Source: Balneola sp. EhC07 (lineage in GTDB: Bacteria; Bacteroidota; Rhodothermia; Balneolales; Balneolaceae). From it: a stretch of DNA of 64,000 bases. A model generated the notes under the pieces. The model worked only from the letters and a program-made list of their open reading frames with translations. It was not told the origin of the DNA and searched no databases. Shown here one piece after another: positions 34,596 through 42,782 of this stretch (position 1 is its first letter; every line of letters begins with the position of its first letter). The stretch spans positions 1-64,000 of the forward strand of contig NZ_LXYG01000019.1 in NCBI RefSeq assembly GCF_001650905.1, read 5' to 3'. Position numbers and translations under genes: made by a program.

Positions 34596-36605
34596 ATGGC
34601 TCTAAGTAACAAGCAGAAGTCTTACATAAAAAAGCACAGCAAAAAGAAAAGTGCCAAGAAAATAGCTTCGGACCTGAATCTCGAGGAAACGGAAGTACAA
34701 ACGTATCTGGATGAGCTCAAAGAACCACTTCCGCTAAAAAAGAAAGTGCTGTTTTACGGAATCACCATTTCCATTCCTTTTTTGTTCTTTTTGGTCCTTG
34801 AATTGATTCTGAGAAGTACTAATTATTTAGGAAATACCGATCTGTTCATCGATCCGAATATTCCTACGGATGAATATCGCATTCCAAATCCGAATTTTGC
34901 ATCCAGATATTTCTTCTACACAAATGTAATTCCCAGTCCTTCTATAGATGTTTTCTTAGCTGAAAAACCAAAAGACAGCTACAGGGTTTTTGCTATGGGT
35001 GGCTCAACAGCAGCCGGATATCCTTATGGATTTAACGGTACATTTTCTCGTGTGGTAGATGATGTTTTACAAGATGCCCTGCCAGACAAAAATGTGGAAG
35101 TCGTGAACGTGGGTATTTCGGCGATCAACACTTATACCTTGTACGACCAATTGGATGAGATCATCGAGCATAAACCGGATGCTGTTATGATCTATGCCGG
35201 ACATAATGAGTTTTACGGAGCACTTGGAGTTGGTTCTAATGAAAATCTTGGTGCTTTTCCCGGATTTGTTCGATTCTATCTAAAACTTCAGCGATTCAAA
35301 ACCTTTCTGTTTCTCAGAACTATTATTGTGGATACGGGTAAATGGTTCGCTTCTACCTTTTCGGATAAAAAGATTTTGGAAAATGGAACATTGATGGAGA
35401 GAATCGTTGATTCACGGTCTATTGAATTAGACAGCCCGAAATATGAACTCGCCATGATCCAGTTTGAAAGTAATATTTCAACCATTATAGAGACTTTTGA
35501 AGAAGAAGGAATCCCGGTTTTTATAGGCAGTGTTGCCAGCAACGTTAAAGATCAGGAGCCGTTTGTTGATATAACAGATGGAGAGCAACCATCCGCTCTT
35601 GCCACTTACCGGGAAGCTCAAAATGCTCTGGAAATTGATGACTTTGGCACTGCAAACGAAAAGTTCAATCTTGCCAAAGATCTGGATGGACTAAAATTCA
35701 GAGCACCTTCTGAAATAAACGAGATCATAAAAGATCAAGCTGACAAAAATACTCTTACAGCATACGTTCCCGTTCACGAAGCTTTTGAAGAAAACTCTGA
35801 TGAAGGTTTAATTGGCTTTGATCTGATGCTGGAGCATCTTCATCCCAATCAGGAAGGTTACTTTTTGATCGGAAAAACTTTTTCTAAAGTTATTTTGAAT
35901 GATCTGGAAAAAAGAGGAATAACAAGAAGTGAGATCCAAAAAGAAGATTGGGAAAAATATTTCAATAAAATGCATCTCACTTATTTTGATCATCGAGTTC
36001 AGTGGCACCGAATTTCTACATTAAAGCAGGGTTTTCCTTTTGTTCAGGGCCCAAAGCCAACTCCATACCAACTTTCGTATTCTTTCACTGATTATGTAGA
36101 CAGCTTAGCTTATGCTTCGGTTCATGAAAATCTGGGTTGGGATAGAGCTAAAGTGGAAGTTGCCAATTATTACGAGAGTTCAGGACAAATTGATCTTGCA
36201 CTTGTAGAATATTACGGACTGATAAGAAATCAACCATGGAATGATTCACCTTATGTATTTGCTGCACGACTTCATTTAGATCGCAATGAATTTGATAAAG
36301 CAGAACCATTGTTACGAAATGCTTATTCCATCAATACACAAGAACCTTTCATTACCAAAATGCTGGGTGCAATAGAACTGAACAGAGGTAATGCAAAAAC
36401 GGCAATTCAACTTTTAGAAGAATCCGTAGCCATAAATCCGAGAGATCCACAGGCTTTATTTAATTTATCCGGTGCATATGGAACGGATCAGCAATTTGAA
36501 AAAGCAATGGAAACAGCACAAAAAGTTCAGCAATTGAGTCCCAATTTTCCGGGATTACGTGGCTGGATGATCCAATTAGAACAAATTATTCAATCAAGAA
36601 AATAA
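34596..36605 (+). CDS. Membrane-anchored SGNH/GDSL hydrolase with C-terminal TPR repeats
   Basis: 669 residues. Residues 1-45 look like a helix-turn-helix (SAKKIASDLNLEETEVQTYL). One TM helix follows at about 48-70. An SGNH hydrolase domain (about 125-430) has block I MGGSTAAG, the Asn block GHNEF and the catalytic Asp/His block HLHPNQEGY. TPR-like helices fill 530-665. It likely acts on acyl groups of envelope molecules, outside the membrane. The cytosolic HTH-like end is unusual for a hydrolase. It sits 3 bases after the adenosyltransferase gene and 4 before the mutase gene. Confidence 0.85.
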   Translation: MALSNKQKSYIKKHSKKKSAKKIASDLNLEETEVQTYLDELKEPLPLKKKVLFYGITISIPFLFFLVLELILRSTNYLGNTDLFIDPNIPTDEYRIPNPNFASRYFFYTNVIPSPSIDVFLAEKPKDSYRVFAMGGSTAAGYPYGFNGTFSRVVDDVLQDALPDKNVEVVNVGISAINTYTLYDQLDEIIEHKPDAVMIYAGHNEFYGALGVGSNENLGAFPGFVRFYLKLQRFKTFLFLRTIIVDTGKWFASTFSDKKILENGTLMERIVDSRSIELDSPKYELAMIQFESNISTIIETFEEEGIPVFIGSVASNVKDQEPFVDITDGEQPSALATYREAQNALEIDDFGTANEKFNLAKDLDGLKFRAPSEINEIIKDQADKNTLTAYVPVHEAFEENSDEGLIGFDLMLEHLHPNQEGYFLIGKTFSKVILNDLEKRGITRSEIQKEDWEKYFNKMHLTYFDHRVQWHRISTLKQGFPFVQGPKPTPYQLSYSFTDYVDSLAYASVHENLGWDRAKVEVANYYESSGQIDLALVEYYGLIRNQPWNDSPYVFAARLHLDRNEFDKAEPLLRNAYSINTQEPFITKMLGAIELNRGNAKTAIQLLEESVAINPRDPQALFNLSGAYGTDQQFEKAMETAQKVQQLSPNFPGLRGWMIQLEQIIQSRK

Positions 36606-36609
36606 TACA

Positions 36610-37956
36610 ATGGCATTAATGATATCTGTCTCCGGGATTCGGGGCGTTTTTGGAACGGACCTTACCCCTGAAAATTTAGCCCGATTTACGGCGGCTTACG
36701 GAACATGGCTAAAAGGTGGAACGGTTGTTCTCGGGCGAGACTCGCGTGTAACCGGACAAATTTGTGAAGACATCGTGGCTTCAACGCTGGCAAGTGTTGG
36801 TTGTGATGTGATCAAAGTTGGGATCGTGCCAACACCAACGGTCGCAATGGGTGTTTTACGTCATAATGCTGATGGAGGAATTATAATTTCTGCCAGCCAT
36901 AATCCGGCTCAATGGAATGCCTTAAAGTTGCTGAACGGAACCAGTGAGTTTATGACAGCTTCTGAAGGAAAAGAAATGATCTCCATTTCAGATTCAGGGA
37001 AATTCAATTATAAAATGTATGATGAGATCGGAAGCATTTCAGAAGACAATGATCTGCTTGAGTATCATATTGAAGAAATTCTGAAACTGGATTACATCGA
37101 TCCTGAGATCATTCGCGCAGCAAAACTATCTGTTGCGGTTGATGCCGTAAATGGAGCCGGATCTGTAGGAGTTCCTCTGCTTCTGGAAAAACTTGGAGTT
37201 GAAACGGTTCATACTATTCACTGCACTCCCAACGGACTATTTCCACACAACCCTGAACCACTTCCTGAGCACCTGACAGAAATTTGTGATCTGGTAAAAA
37301 GCTCAAATGCTGACATTGGAGTGGTTACCGATCCGGATGCTGATCGTCTTGCTTTAGTAGATAACACAGGAATTTTATTCGGAGAAGAATACACACAAGC
37401 AACAGTATTCGACTTTATTCTTGGGAAGAAATCAGGAGACTCAGCTACCAATTTATCCTCTTCCAGAGTTGCTGATGATATCACGGAAAAGCACGGCGGA
37501 AAATGTCATCGATCTGCAGTTGGAGAGATCAATGTGGTTAAGAAAATGCAGGAAATGGACGCTGTTGTTGGCGGGGAAGGAAGCGGTGGAATCATCGTTC
37601 CGGATCTGCATTACGGACGGGATGCATTGGTGGGAATAGCTTGTGTTCTGCAACATTTAGCTGAAAAGAAAGTTAGTTCATCAGAGCTTCGGGCTTCTTA
37701 CCCCGACTATTTTATGAGCAAAAGTAAGATCCAACTAGACGAGCTTGGAAAAGAAGCGGATGAAGTTCTTGAACTGGTAAAAGATCATTATGCTGATCTG
37801 AACCCTAATACGGTCGACGGAGTGAAAATAGATTTTGAAGAAGGTTGGGTTCATTTAAGAAAATCGAACACTGAGCCTATTATCAGAATTTATACGGAAG
37901 GAAAATCGCCTGAAGAAGCAAAAGCCTTTGCTCAGAAGGTCAAAAATTTATTCTGA
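36610..37956 (+). CDS. glmM: Phosphoglucosamine mutase / phosphohexose mutase
   Basis: 448 residues with active-site Ser96 in SASHNP, metal-binding DPDADR near 243-248, and substrate loop GEGSGGI and C-terminal phosphate-binding KSNTEPIIR. It isomerises glucosamine-6-phosphate to the 1-phosphate for UDP-GlcNAc, or an equivalent hexose phosphate. The sequence alone does not fully separate GlmM from ManB-type mutases; the RGVFGTDLTPE start favours GlmM. Confidence 0.88.
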   Translation: MALMISVSGIRGVFGTDLTPENLARFTAAYGTWLKGGTVVLGRDSRVTGQICEDIVASTLASVGCDVIKVGIVPTPTVAMGVLRHNADGGIIISASHNPAQWNALKLLNGTSEFMTASEGKEMISISDSGKFNYKMYDEIGSISEDNDLLEYHIEEILKLDYIDPEIIRAAKLSVAVDAVNGAGSVGVPLLLEKLGVETVHTIHCTPNGLFPHNPEPLPEHLTEICDLVKSSNADIGVVTDPDADRLALVDNTGILFGEEYTQATVFDFILGKKSGDSATNLSSSRVADDITEKHGGKCHRSAVGEINVVKKMQEMDAVVGGEGSGGIIVPDLHYGRDALVGIACVLQHLAEKKVSSSELRASYPDYFMSKSKIQLDELGKEADEVLELVKDHYADLNPNTVDGVKIDFEEGWVHLRKSNTEPIIRIYTEGKSPEEAKAFAQKVKNLF

Positions 37957-37981
37957 TCTTTAATTTTAATATCATTCAATT

Positions 37982-38860
37982 ATGAAAAAGCAGTTTCTCT
38001 TTTTATTCAGCATTTTTTTCCTGATTCAAGCCTGTGCCCAAAATCAGAAAAATGAAACTTCATCGCCCACTACTGAAATCAGTTACACTGAAAAAGATGC
38101 CGAGATCTTTGCTGATATTCTTAGTAAGTACAAAGATGAATCTGACAAACCTATCGCCACTCTTATCCCTGAGCTCGGCAAGTATTTTCTTGGGCAGGAA
38201 TATGTCGCTCATACGCTGGAAGTAAATGATGAAGAAAAGCTAATCGTGAATCTTCGGGAATTAGATTGTACTACTTATGCTGAAAACCTTCTGGCTTTAG
38301 CTAGAACCATCAAATCTGAAAACCAGTCATTTGAACAATTTGCTAAAGAGATCGAAAAGATCAGATACAGAGACGGAAAAAGAGATGAATATCCATCCAG
38401 ATTGCATTACTTCAGTGACTGGATCTATAACAACAAAGAAAATGACTTGGTAACTACTCCAGCTGATAGTTTTGGTAATCCATTTCCGAACAAAGTGAGT
38501 TTCATGAGTAATAACCCGGACAGCTATAAGCATCTGAAAAATAATCCGGATTATGTTTCTGTGATCGAGCAACAGGAAAAAGAGATCAATGAAAAAAGCT
38601 ATTTCTTTATTCCGAAAGAAAATATTGCTGAATACGAACATCTTCTAAAAGAGGGAGACATTATCGGGCTTACCACAAGTATTAACGGACTTGATGTCGC
38701 TCATGTAGGAGTTTTGGTTGAGCAAGACGGAAAATTACATCTGCTACATGCATCTCAGTCTAAACTTAAAGTTGAAATATCAGACGAACCCATTTCTTCA
38801 TTTCTGAAACCTGAGTCCAAGAATACAGGGATCATGATCGCCCGCCCTGTTGAGATTTGA
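37982..38860 (+). CDS. DUF1460 family lipoprotein (putative muramyl-peptide amidase fold)
   Basis: 292 residues with lipobox LIQAC (Cys18). The conserved parts of DUF1460 are present: LDCTTYAENLLAL with the likely nucleophile Cys, RDGKRDEYPSRLHYFSDWI, and the His-containing DVAHVGVLVE. The family has an NlpC/P60-like fold and related proteins cleave peptidoglycan amides. Located 25 bases after the mutase gene and possibly cotranscribed. Confidence 0.85.
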   Translation: MKKQFLFLFSIFFLIQACAQNQKNETSSPTTEISYTEKDAEIFADILSKYKDESDKPIATLIPELGKYFLGQEYVAHTLEVNDEEKLIVNLRELDCTTYAENLLALARTIKSENQSFEQFAKEIEKIRYRDGKRDEYPSRLHYFSDWIYNNKENDLVTTPADSFGNPFPNKVSFMSNNPDSYKHLKNNPDYVSVIEQQEKEINEKSYFFIPKENIAEYEHLLKEGDIIGLTTSINGLDVAHVGVLVEQDGKLHLLHASQSKLKVEISDEPISSFLKPESKNTGIMIARPVEI

Positions 38861-38942
38861 TTATTTATCATTTTACAAACCCAATAATGTAGTAATTCGT
38901 TGATAGGTTTCATTTTAATAGTAAGATGAAACTTTCGCCCTT

Positions 38943-39091
38943 AGTATTTAAGACGGAGAAGAGAGCATGATCCGGATGCGTCTGCGAAGCAGGAATAATC
39001 CTTTCAGGTGAAGAGTATCATTATTTTCTCAGAATGAACGAAGACCTTTAGGATTATTCAGCGTAGGATCAGTGAACCCGTCTTAAATACT
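38943..39091. repeat. Triple-nested palindrome
   Basis: Outer arms AGTATTTAAGACGG (38943-38956) and CCGTCTTAAATACT (39078-39091) are perfect over 14 bases. Middle arms are TGATCC (38968-38973) and GGATCA (39066-39071). Inner arms are GAATAATCCT (38993-39002) and AGGATTATTC (39050-39059). All three pairs are nested in order, so the 149-bp unit can fold into one long hairpin. Confidence 0.75.
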
Positions 39092-39204
39092 TCGGCTTGA
39101 TCTTTTGCTACTTTTGTATCAAGACAAAAGTAGGTACCCTTGTGCTAGGCTAAGCCTGAGAAAAAGTATCTACTTCTTTATTCGATGTACTTTTGTGCCG
39201 ATAC

Positions 39205-39428
39205 TGAGCTTCCTCAGCACAGGCTCCAGTACCAAAAGCTCCCGACAAGAATTATTGGCGAGAACTCCATTGCATCGACTAATCATTACAAAAGGTCTTC
39301 GTTCTAATGATGCATATTCAAAAATCAGCCAGAAGTGTAATGATTGCTCCTTAGGATCCGTCGATTTCATTGCGTTCTTGTTTCGCCAATAATCCTAAAG
39401 GTCGGAGTAGTTGGAGCTTTTTCTGAAG
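39205..39428 (-). repeat. Nested-palindrome element, copy 2 (inverted orientation)
   Basis: Reverse complement is closely similar to 24446-24665. Outer arms AATTATTGGCG/CGCCAATAAT (39250-39260 and 39384-39393) and inner arms TAATCATTACA/TGTAATGATT (39280-39290 and 39336-39345) are kept. The left end carries about 20 extra bases compared with copy 1. Confidence 0.8.
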
Positions 39429-39516
39429 TACTGTAACTTGCGAAAATAATAGCCCCCAACATCTCCCTGTTTACTTTCTACCAATAAACACCGTTCTTAA
39501 AATAAAAACACAGTTT

Positions 39517-39972
39517 ATGATCAAGTGGCTGGATGTTCTCAACTACGCACGAAACGGCAATCCTGAACCGGACCGCAGAGTAGAGAAAAGCGATGAAGAA
39601 TGGAAAAAAGAGCTCACCAACGAACAGTTTGCTGTTACCCGTTTAAAAGGAACGGAACGACCTTATTCAAGTGACGTTTGTAGTAAATTTGAGCCCGGTA
39701 TTTATGCCTGTGTATGCTGTGACACTCTCCTTTTTGATGCCAATACAAAATTTGAAAGCGGTTCAGGTTGGCCTTCATTCAATCAACCGATTAAAGAAAA
39801 TGCAATAGCTTACCACAAAGACGATTCACACGGAATGATCCGTGTAGAAGTAACATGTAACGTCTGTGATTCTCATGTAGGTCACATATTCCCCGATGGC
39901 CCGGAACCTAGCGGACTTCGGTATTGCGCTAATGCAGTAAGTCTTAAAAAAGTAGAGGAAGAAAATGTATAG
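39517..39972 (+). CDS. msrB: Peptide-methionine (R)-S-oxide reductase
   Basis: 151 residues. The catalytic Cys137 is in LRYCANAVSL. Structural zinc is bound by CxxC pairs C65/C68 and C114/C117. The SGSGWPSF and HVGHIFPDGP motifs are complete. It reduces the R-isomer of methionine sulfoxide in oxidised proteins. The N-terminal 35 residues are a non-conserved extension without signal peptide features. The next gene overlaps its end by 8 bases. Confidence 0.95.
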   Translation: MIKWLDVLNYARNGNPEPDRRVEKSDEEWKKELTNEQFAVTRLKGTERPYSSDVCSKFEPGIYACVCCDTLLFDANTKFESGSGWPSFNQPIKENAIAYHKDDSHGMIRVEVTCNVCDSHVGHIFPDGPEPSGLRYCANAVSLKKVEEENV

Positions 39973-40345
39973 GGTTATTCTTTTCGTTTTGATGATAGCC
40001 CCAGAATTATTAGCAGCACAAATTATAAATAGCTCGCATTCTAATCAGAATGATATCTTAATCATTTTCCAAATGAATAGTAATCAAATTGGGAGTAGTA
40101 CTGAAATTGATTTAAAATCTGACAAGTTTAAATTACATGAATTGACTGGAGGAGACAGCTTACTAGTTGAAGCCAAGACAGATAGTATTTTTTACTCGAT
40201 AGAGCCTTCTTTCATAGAAGAGATCATTGTTATAAAAAACTCCTATGATGAGATTAATCACTACTCGAGTAAAAATTATAATGGGGTTGTAATAGTTAAA
40301 TTCAAAAATAAAGATCAGTTCTTATCAATAATTTGTAATAAATAA
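39965..40345 (+). CDS. Small exported protein of unknown function with plug-like C-terminus
   Basis: 126 residues. The signal peptide MYRVILFVLMIAPELLAA is followed by a beta-rich region. The C-terminal segment IEEIIVIKNSYDE...YNGVVIVKFKN resembles the end of a TonB-receptor plug domain, where a GVIxIxTK strand is typical, but there is no barrel. It starts inside the msrB stop region (8-base overlap), so it is translationally coupled. It is more AT-rich than msrB. I do not recognise a family. Confidence 0.65.
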   Translation: MYRVILFVLMIAPELLAAQIINSSHSNQNDILIIFQMNSNQIGSSTEIDLKSDKFKLHELTGGDSLLVEAKTDSIFYSIEPSFIEEIIVIKNSYDEINHYSSKNYNGVVIVKFKNKDQFLSIICNK

Positions 40346-40352
40346 TCTAGAA

Positions 40353-40796
40353 ATGAACACTGAAACGCTCACTCAATTATTTGCACGTGATTTTGAAACG
40401 TTAGAATCTGAGATCTTTGCATACTCCACTGAAGAAAATCTCTGGATCAAAGAACCCGGAATTAATAACAGCGCCGGTAATTTAGGTCTGCACTTAGCCG
40501 GTAATCTGGCTCATTTTTTGGGAGCAATTCTCAATAACAGTGGTTACATCCGCGATCGTGAATTTGAGTTCAACGGTAAAGTCGATCGTGATGAATTGAT
40601 CAACAGGATCAGAGATTCCAGAAAGACCGTTCGTGAAACACTGGATAATCTTACCCCTGAAGACTTCTCAAAAACCTATCCTCTTCAACCCTTCGGCTTT
40701 GAAATGAGTACAGATTATTTCCTGATTCATTTATACAGTCATTTCAGCTACCACTTAGGGCAGATCAATTATCATCGAAGATTGTTGGATAAATAG
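40353..40796 (+). CDS. DinB superfamily protein
   Basis: 147 residues, a four-helix bundle with His residues in the positions typical of DinB-like metal sites (GLHLAGNLAHFLG near 46-58 and YHLGQINYHRR near 132-142). This superfamily includes thiol-dependent transferases. The particular substrate is unknown. It follows the exported protein gene by 7 bases and precedes the MBL gene by 7. Confidence 0.85.
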   Translation: MNTETLTQLFARDFETLESEIFAYSTEENLWIKEPGINNSAGNLGLHLAGNLAHFLGAILNNSGYIRDREFEFNGKVDRDELINRIRDSRKTVRETLDNLTPEDFSKTYPLQPFGFEMSTDYFLIHLYSHFSYHLGQINYHRRLLDK

Positions 40797-40803
40797 ACTC
40801 TGA

Positions 40804-41601
40804 ATGAAGAAGCTAACAATCATATTTTCGCTTCTCCTTTTTTCACTGAATGTTAGTGCCCAACTTGAAATCCGGTACATTGGCAATATGGGCGTTCTTA
40901 TTTCAGGAGAAGAATCTTCTGTTTTGATTGATGGCTTGCATACGGAATACAACAAGGAATATTACCTCTTCCCTCCGCAAAGTCTGGTAGATACTCTTAC
41001 AAATTCCTTAGGTGACTTTCCCCCGATCATAGCGATAGCTGTCACACATTATCATGGCGACCATCTTGATGGTGAACAGGTAAGCACTTTCTTAGATAAA
41101 AATACCCAAGTACTGTTTTTCGGAAGCAAGCAATCCACGGACCTTGTTGAAGAAGCCGGTTCGAATAACAATGACCGAATCATTACTATCGAAACTAAAA
41201 CTTATCAGAAACAAACTGTTCGAATCGGAGATATTTCAGTAACAGGCTTTTATATGAATCATGTTAATCCTAACCGTCACGGTAACGTGCAAAATGTTGG
41301 ATATCTCATAGAAATGGAAGGAAAAAAGATCTTACATGTTGGAGATTCCAATTGGTTTGAAGAAGCATTTACCGAGCTAAATCTACAAAAAGAGAATATA
41401 GATGTTGCCATTTTCCCTTATTGGATGTTATTAAATCACCAAAAAATAATACAACTAAGAACTTGGATAAACCCAAAGCATATTGTAGCAACCCATCTCC
41501 CACCCACCGGTTATGAAGATTATATCAAAACAATAAAAACTACTTATCCCAAAACCACTTTTTTAATCACATTAAATCAGAAAGTTGAGATCCAAAATTA
41601 A
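40804..41601 (+). CDS. Secreted MBL-fold metallohydrolase (UlaG-like)
   Basis: 265 residues with signal peptide ending NVSAQ. Metal site THYHGDHLDGE at about 79-89, then HVNPNRHG, VLHVGDSNW-like HVGDSNW and KHIVATHLPP. The fold is of the L-ascorbate-lactonase-like type. The periplasmic location is unusual for UlaG relatives but common in this group. The stop codon lies within a perfect 9-base hairpin (41597-41619). Confidence 0.85.
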   Translation: MKKLTIIFSLLLFSLNVSAQLEIRYIGNMGVLISGEESSVLIDGLHTEYNKEYYLFPPQSLVDTLTNSLGDFPPIIAIAVTHYHGDHLDGEQVSTFLDKNTQVLFFGSKQSTDLVEEAGSNNNDRIITIETKTYQKQTVRIGDISVTGFYMNHVNPNRHGNVQNVGYLIEMEGKKILHVGDSNWFEEAFTELNLQKENIDVAIFPYWMLLNHQKIIQLRTWINPKHIVATHLPPTGYEDYIKTIKTTYPKTTFLITLNQKVEIQN

Positions 41602-41651
41602 GAATTTAACATTCTTAATTTTTAATTCTTAATTCCGCCAACAAGTTGGCG
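41597..41651. terminator. Hairpins between convergent MBL and SxtJ genes
   Basis: ATTAAGAAT/ATTCTTAAT (41597-41619) overlaps the MBL stop codon and is followed by T-rich DNA. A second hairpin CGCCAAC/GTTGGCG lies at about 41636-41651. Together they probably end transcription from both sides. Confidence 0.5.
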
Positions 41652-41656
41652 AAGGC

Positions 41657-42046
41657 CTACCAAGGATTAACCAGATCTTCCTTTTTAAAAGTATGATCCC
41701 GAATCTCATAGAGACTCCCTTTATTGTCTTTGAGTCTTAACGGATCATTTCCGAATAAACGAAACAGAAGTGCGATCGGAGTAATAAAAAGAAAATAAAG
41801 AAGCCCGAGAATCAATGGATTCATCACTTTGCTCAGCAACTCAGCCAGTTTATACCACCCCCAAACAATGCGATCTCCAATCGGTTTTATCGCAATGGAT
41901 AATACACCGATGATCAACGCGATATAGGCAAAGGTCTCGTCCTGAAAAATGGCTGCTATAACCAACAATCCCGTAACGATCACCAATTGCGTTTTGGGCG
42001 TTTCAGGATCGGTCTTTATAAAATTAAGATCTCTTTTGGGGAGCAT
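41657..42046 (-). CDS. SxtJ family membrane protein
   Basis: 129 residues with three TM helices (about 20-36, 40-56, 72-95) and a C-terminal motif GNDPLRLKDNKGSLYEIRDH, matching the family named after saxitoxin gene sxtJ. The family is usually found with a carbamoyltransferase and a tiny DUF5989 protein, and both are encoded just upstream here. Its biochemical role is unknown. Confidence 0.85.
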   Translation of the reverse strand: MLPKRDLNFIKTDPETPKTQLVIVTGLLVIAAIFQDETFAYIALIIGVLSIAIKPIGDRIVWGWYKLAELLSKVMNPLILGLLYFLFITPIALLFRLFGNDPLRLKDNKGSLYEIRDHTFKKEDLVNPW

Positions 42047-42064
42047 AGTTTTAGATTGTAATAG

Positions 42065-42502
42065 TTAAGGCCATTTATAGTCTTTTCCATTATCCAAAAA
42101 TGGAACACCTAGCTCTAATTTTGTTACTTTTTCGTATTCCGAATGTAATGAAATCCAATATTCCTCATTAAAATGCGACGTAAAAGAAAACAATTTGTCT
42201 GATTCCCAGCTCTCAATTCTTTTCCCAAAAACCTCTTTTTTTACGAAATCTATATTCTTGTCGAAAATTTGAATTCCACCAAATGCTATGCTCGGATTCG
42301 AAGTTTCTATATAGCCTAATCGGTTTTCTGTATCTTTGTAAAATGAGAGACTTATTTTTTTCTCGTTGAACACATAAATCAGTTTATTGCTGTCATCTTC
42401 ATCGATTAGTTGCTCATCAAAATTACCTAATAAAACTTCAACCTGAGGTAATTTCATACCGAACTCTATTTCTTCAAGGCCTAAACCTAGCTTAACTTCC
42501 AT
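42065..42502 (-). CDS. Protein of unknown function inserted in the SxtJ module
   Basis: About 145 residues from ATG 42502 (MEVKLGLGLEEIEFGM). The frame opens to 42559, inside the DUF5989 gene. The start EEIEFGMKLPQVEVLLG resembles the GMSxxEVxxLLG helix seen at the start of SmpA/BamE-like and other small proteins. The rest has alternating strands, no TM and no signal peptide. It lies 13 bases after the DUF5989 stop and 18 bases before the SxtJ start, so it is likely in the same operon. It is more AT-rich than the carbamoyltransferase gene. No function can be given. Confidence 0.7.
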   Translation of the reverse strand: MEVKLGLGLEEIEFGMKLPQVEVLLGNFDEQLIDEDDSNKLIYVFNEKKISLSFYKDTENRLGYIETSNPSIAFGGIQIFDKNIDFVKKEVFGKRIESWESDKLFSFTSHFNEEYWISLHSEYEKVTKLELGVPFLDNGKDYKWP

Positions 42503-42515
42503 TCTGGTTGATATC

Positions 42516-42665
42516 CTAAAATAAAGTATAAATAAACGGAGCGATTGAAGATCCGCCACCGATCACAATTAAAAATCCGAGTAATAAGAGCACTATGATA
42601 ACAGGAGCCAACCAGAATTTCTTCCGCTCCTTCATAAACAGCCATAAGTCTTTAAGTAAATCCAT
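42516..42665 (-). CDS. DUF5989-like small membrane protein (49 aa)
   Basis: Starts MDLLKDLWLFMKERKKFWL, then one TM helix with PVIIVLLLLGFLIVI, and ends GGGSSIAPFIYTLF. This pattern (short amphipathic start, basic ERKKFW, TM, SxxAPFIY) is the DUF5989 signature. The neighbours, a carbamoyltransferase upstream and SxtJ downstream, are its normal partners. It is shorter than usual gene-finder cut-offs. Confidence 0.85.
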   Translation of the reverse strand: MDLLKDLWLFMKERKKFWLAPVIIVLLLLGFLIVIGGGSSIAPFIYTLF

Positions 42666-42691
42666 GTTCTTCAAAAACTACATTGTTAATA

Positions 42692-42762
42692 GTCATCCCG
42701 GGCTTGACCCTGGATCTCATTCAACATAAAGATCCAGATTGCGGATCAAGTCCGCAATGACC
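42692..42762. repeat. Two REP-like palindromes between carbamoyltransferase and DUF5989 genes
   Basis: GTCATCCCGGG...CCTGGATC (42692-42717) and GATCCAGATTGCGGA/TCCGCAATGACC (42730-42762), related to the GATCCCGAA family. A REP pair inside the operon may set a processing or attenuation point. Confidence 0.6.
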
Positions 42763-42782
42763 TAAAGGGAGAATGATATAAT

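Larger units (their letters stand above)
38861..39516. other. Gene-free stretch holding composite palindromic elements
   Basis: 656 bases between the DUF1460 gene and msrB. Holds a triple-nested palindrome (38943-39091), a linking palindrome CTACTTTTGT/ACAAAAGTAG (39108-39133) and copy 2 of the nested-palindrome element (39205-39428). Open frames on both strands are repeats of those in copy 1 and are not supported as genes. Confidence 0.75.
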
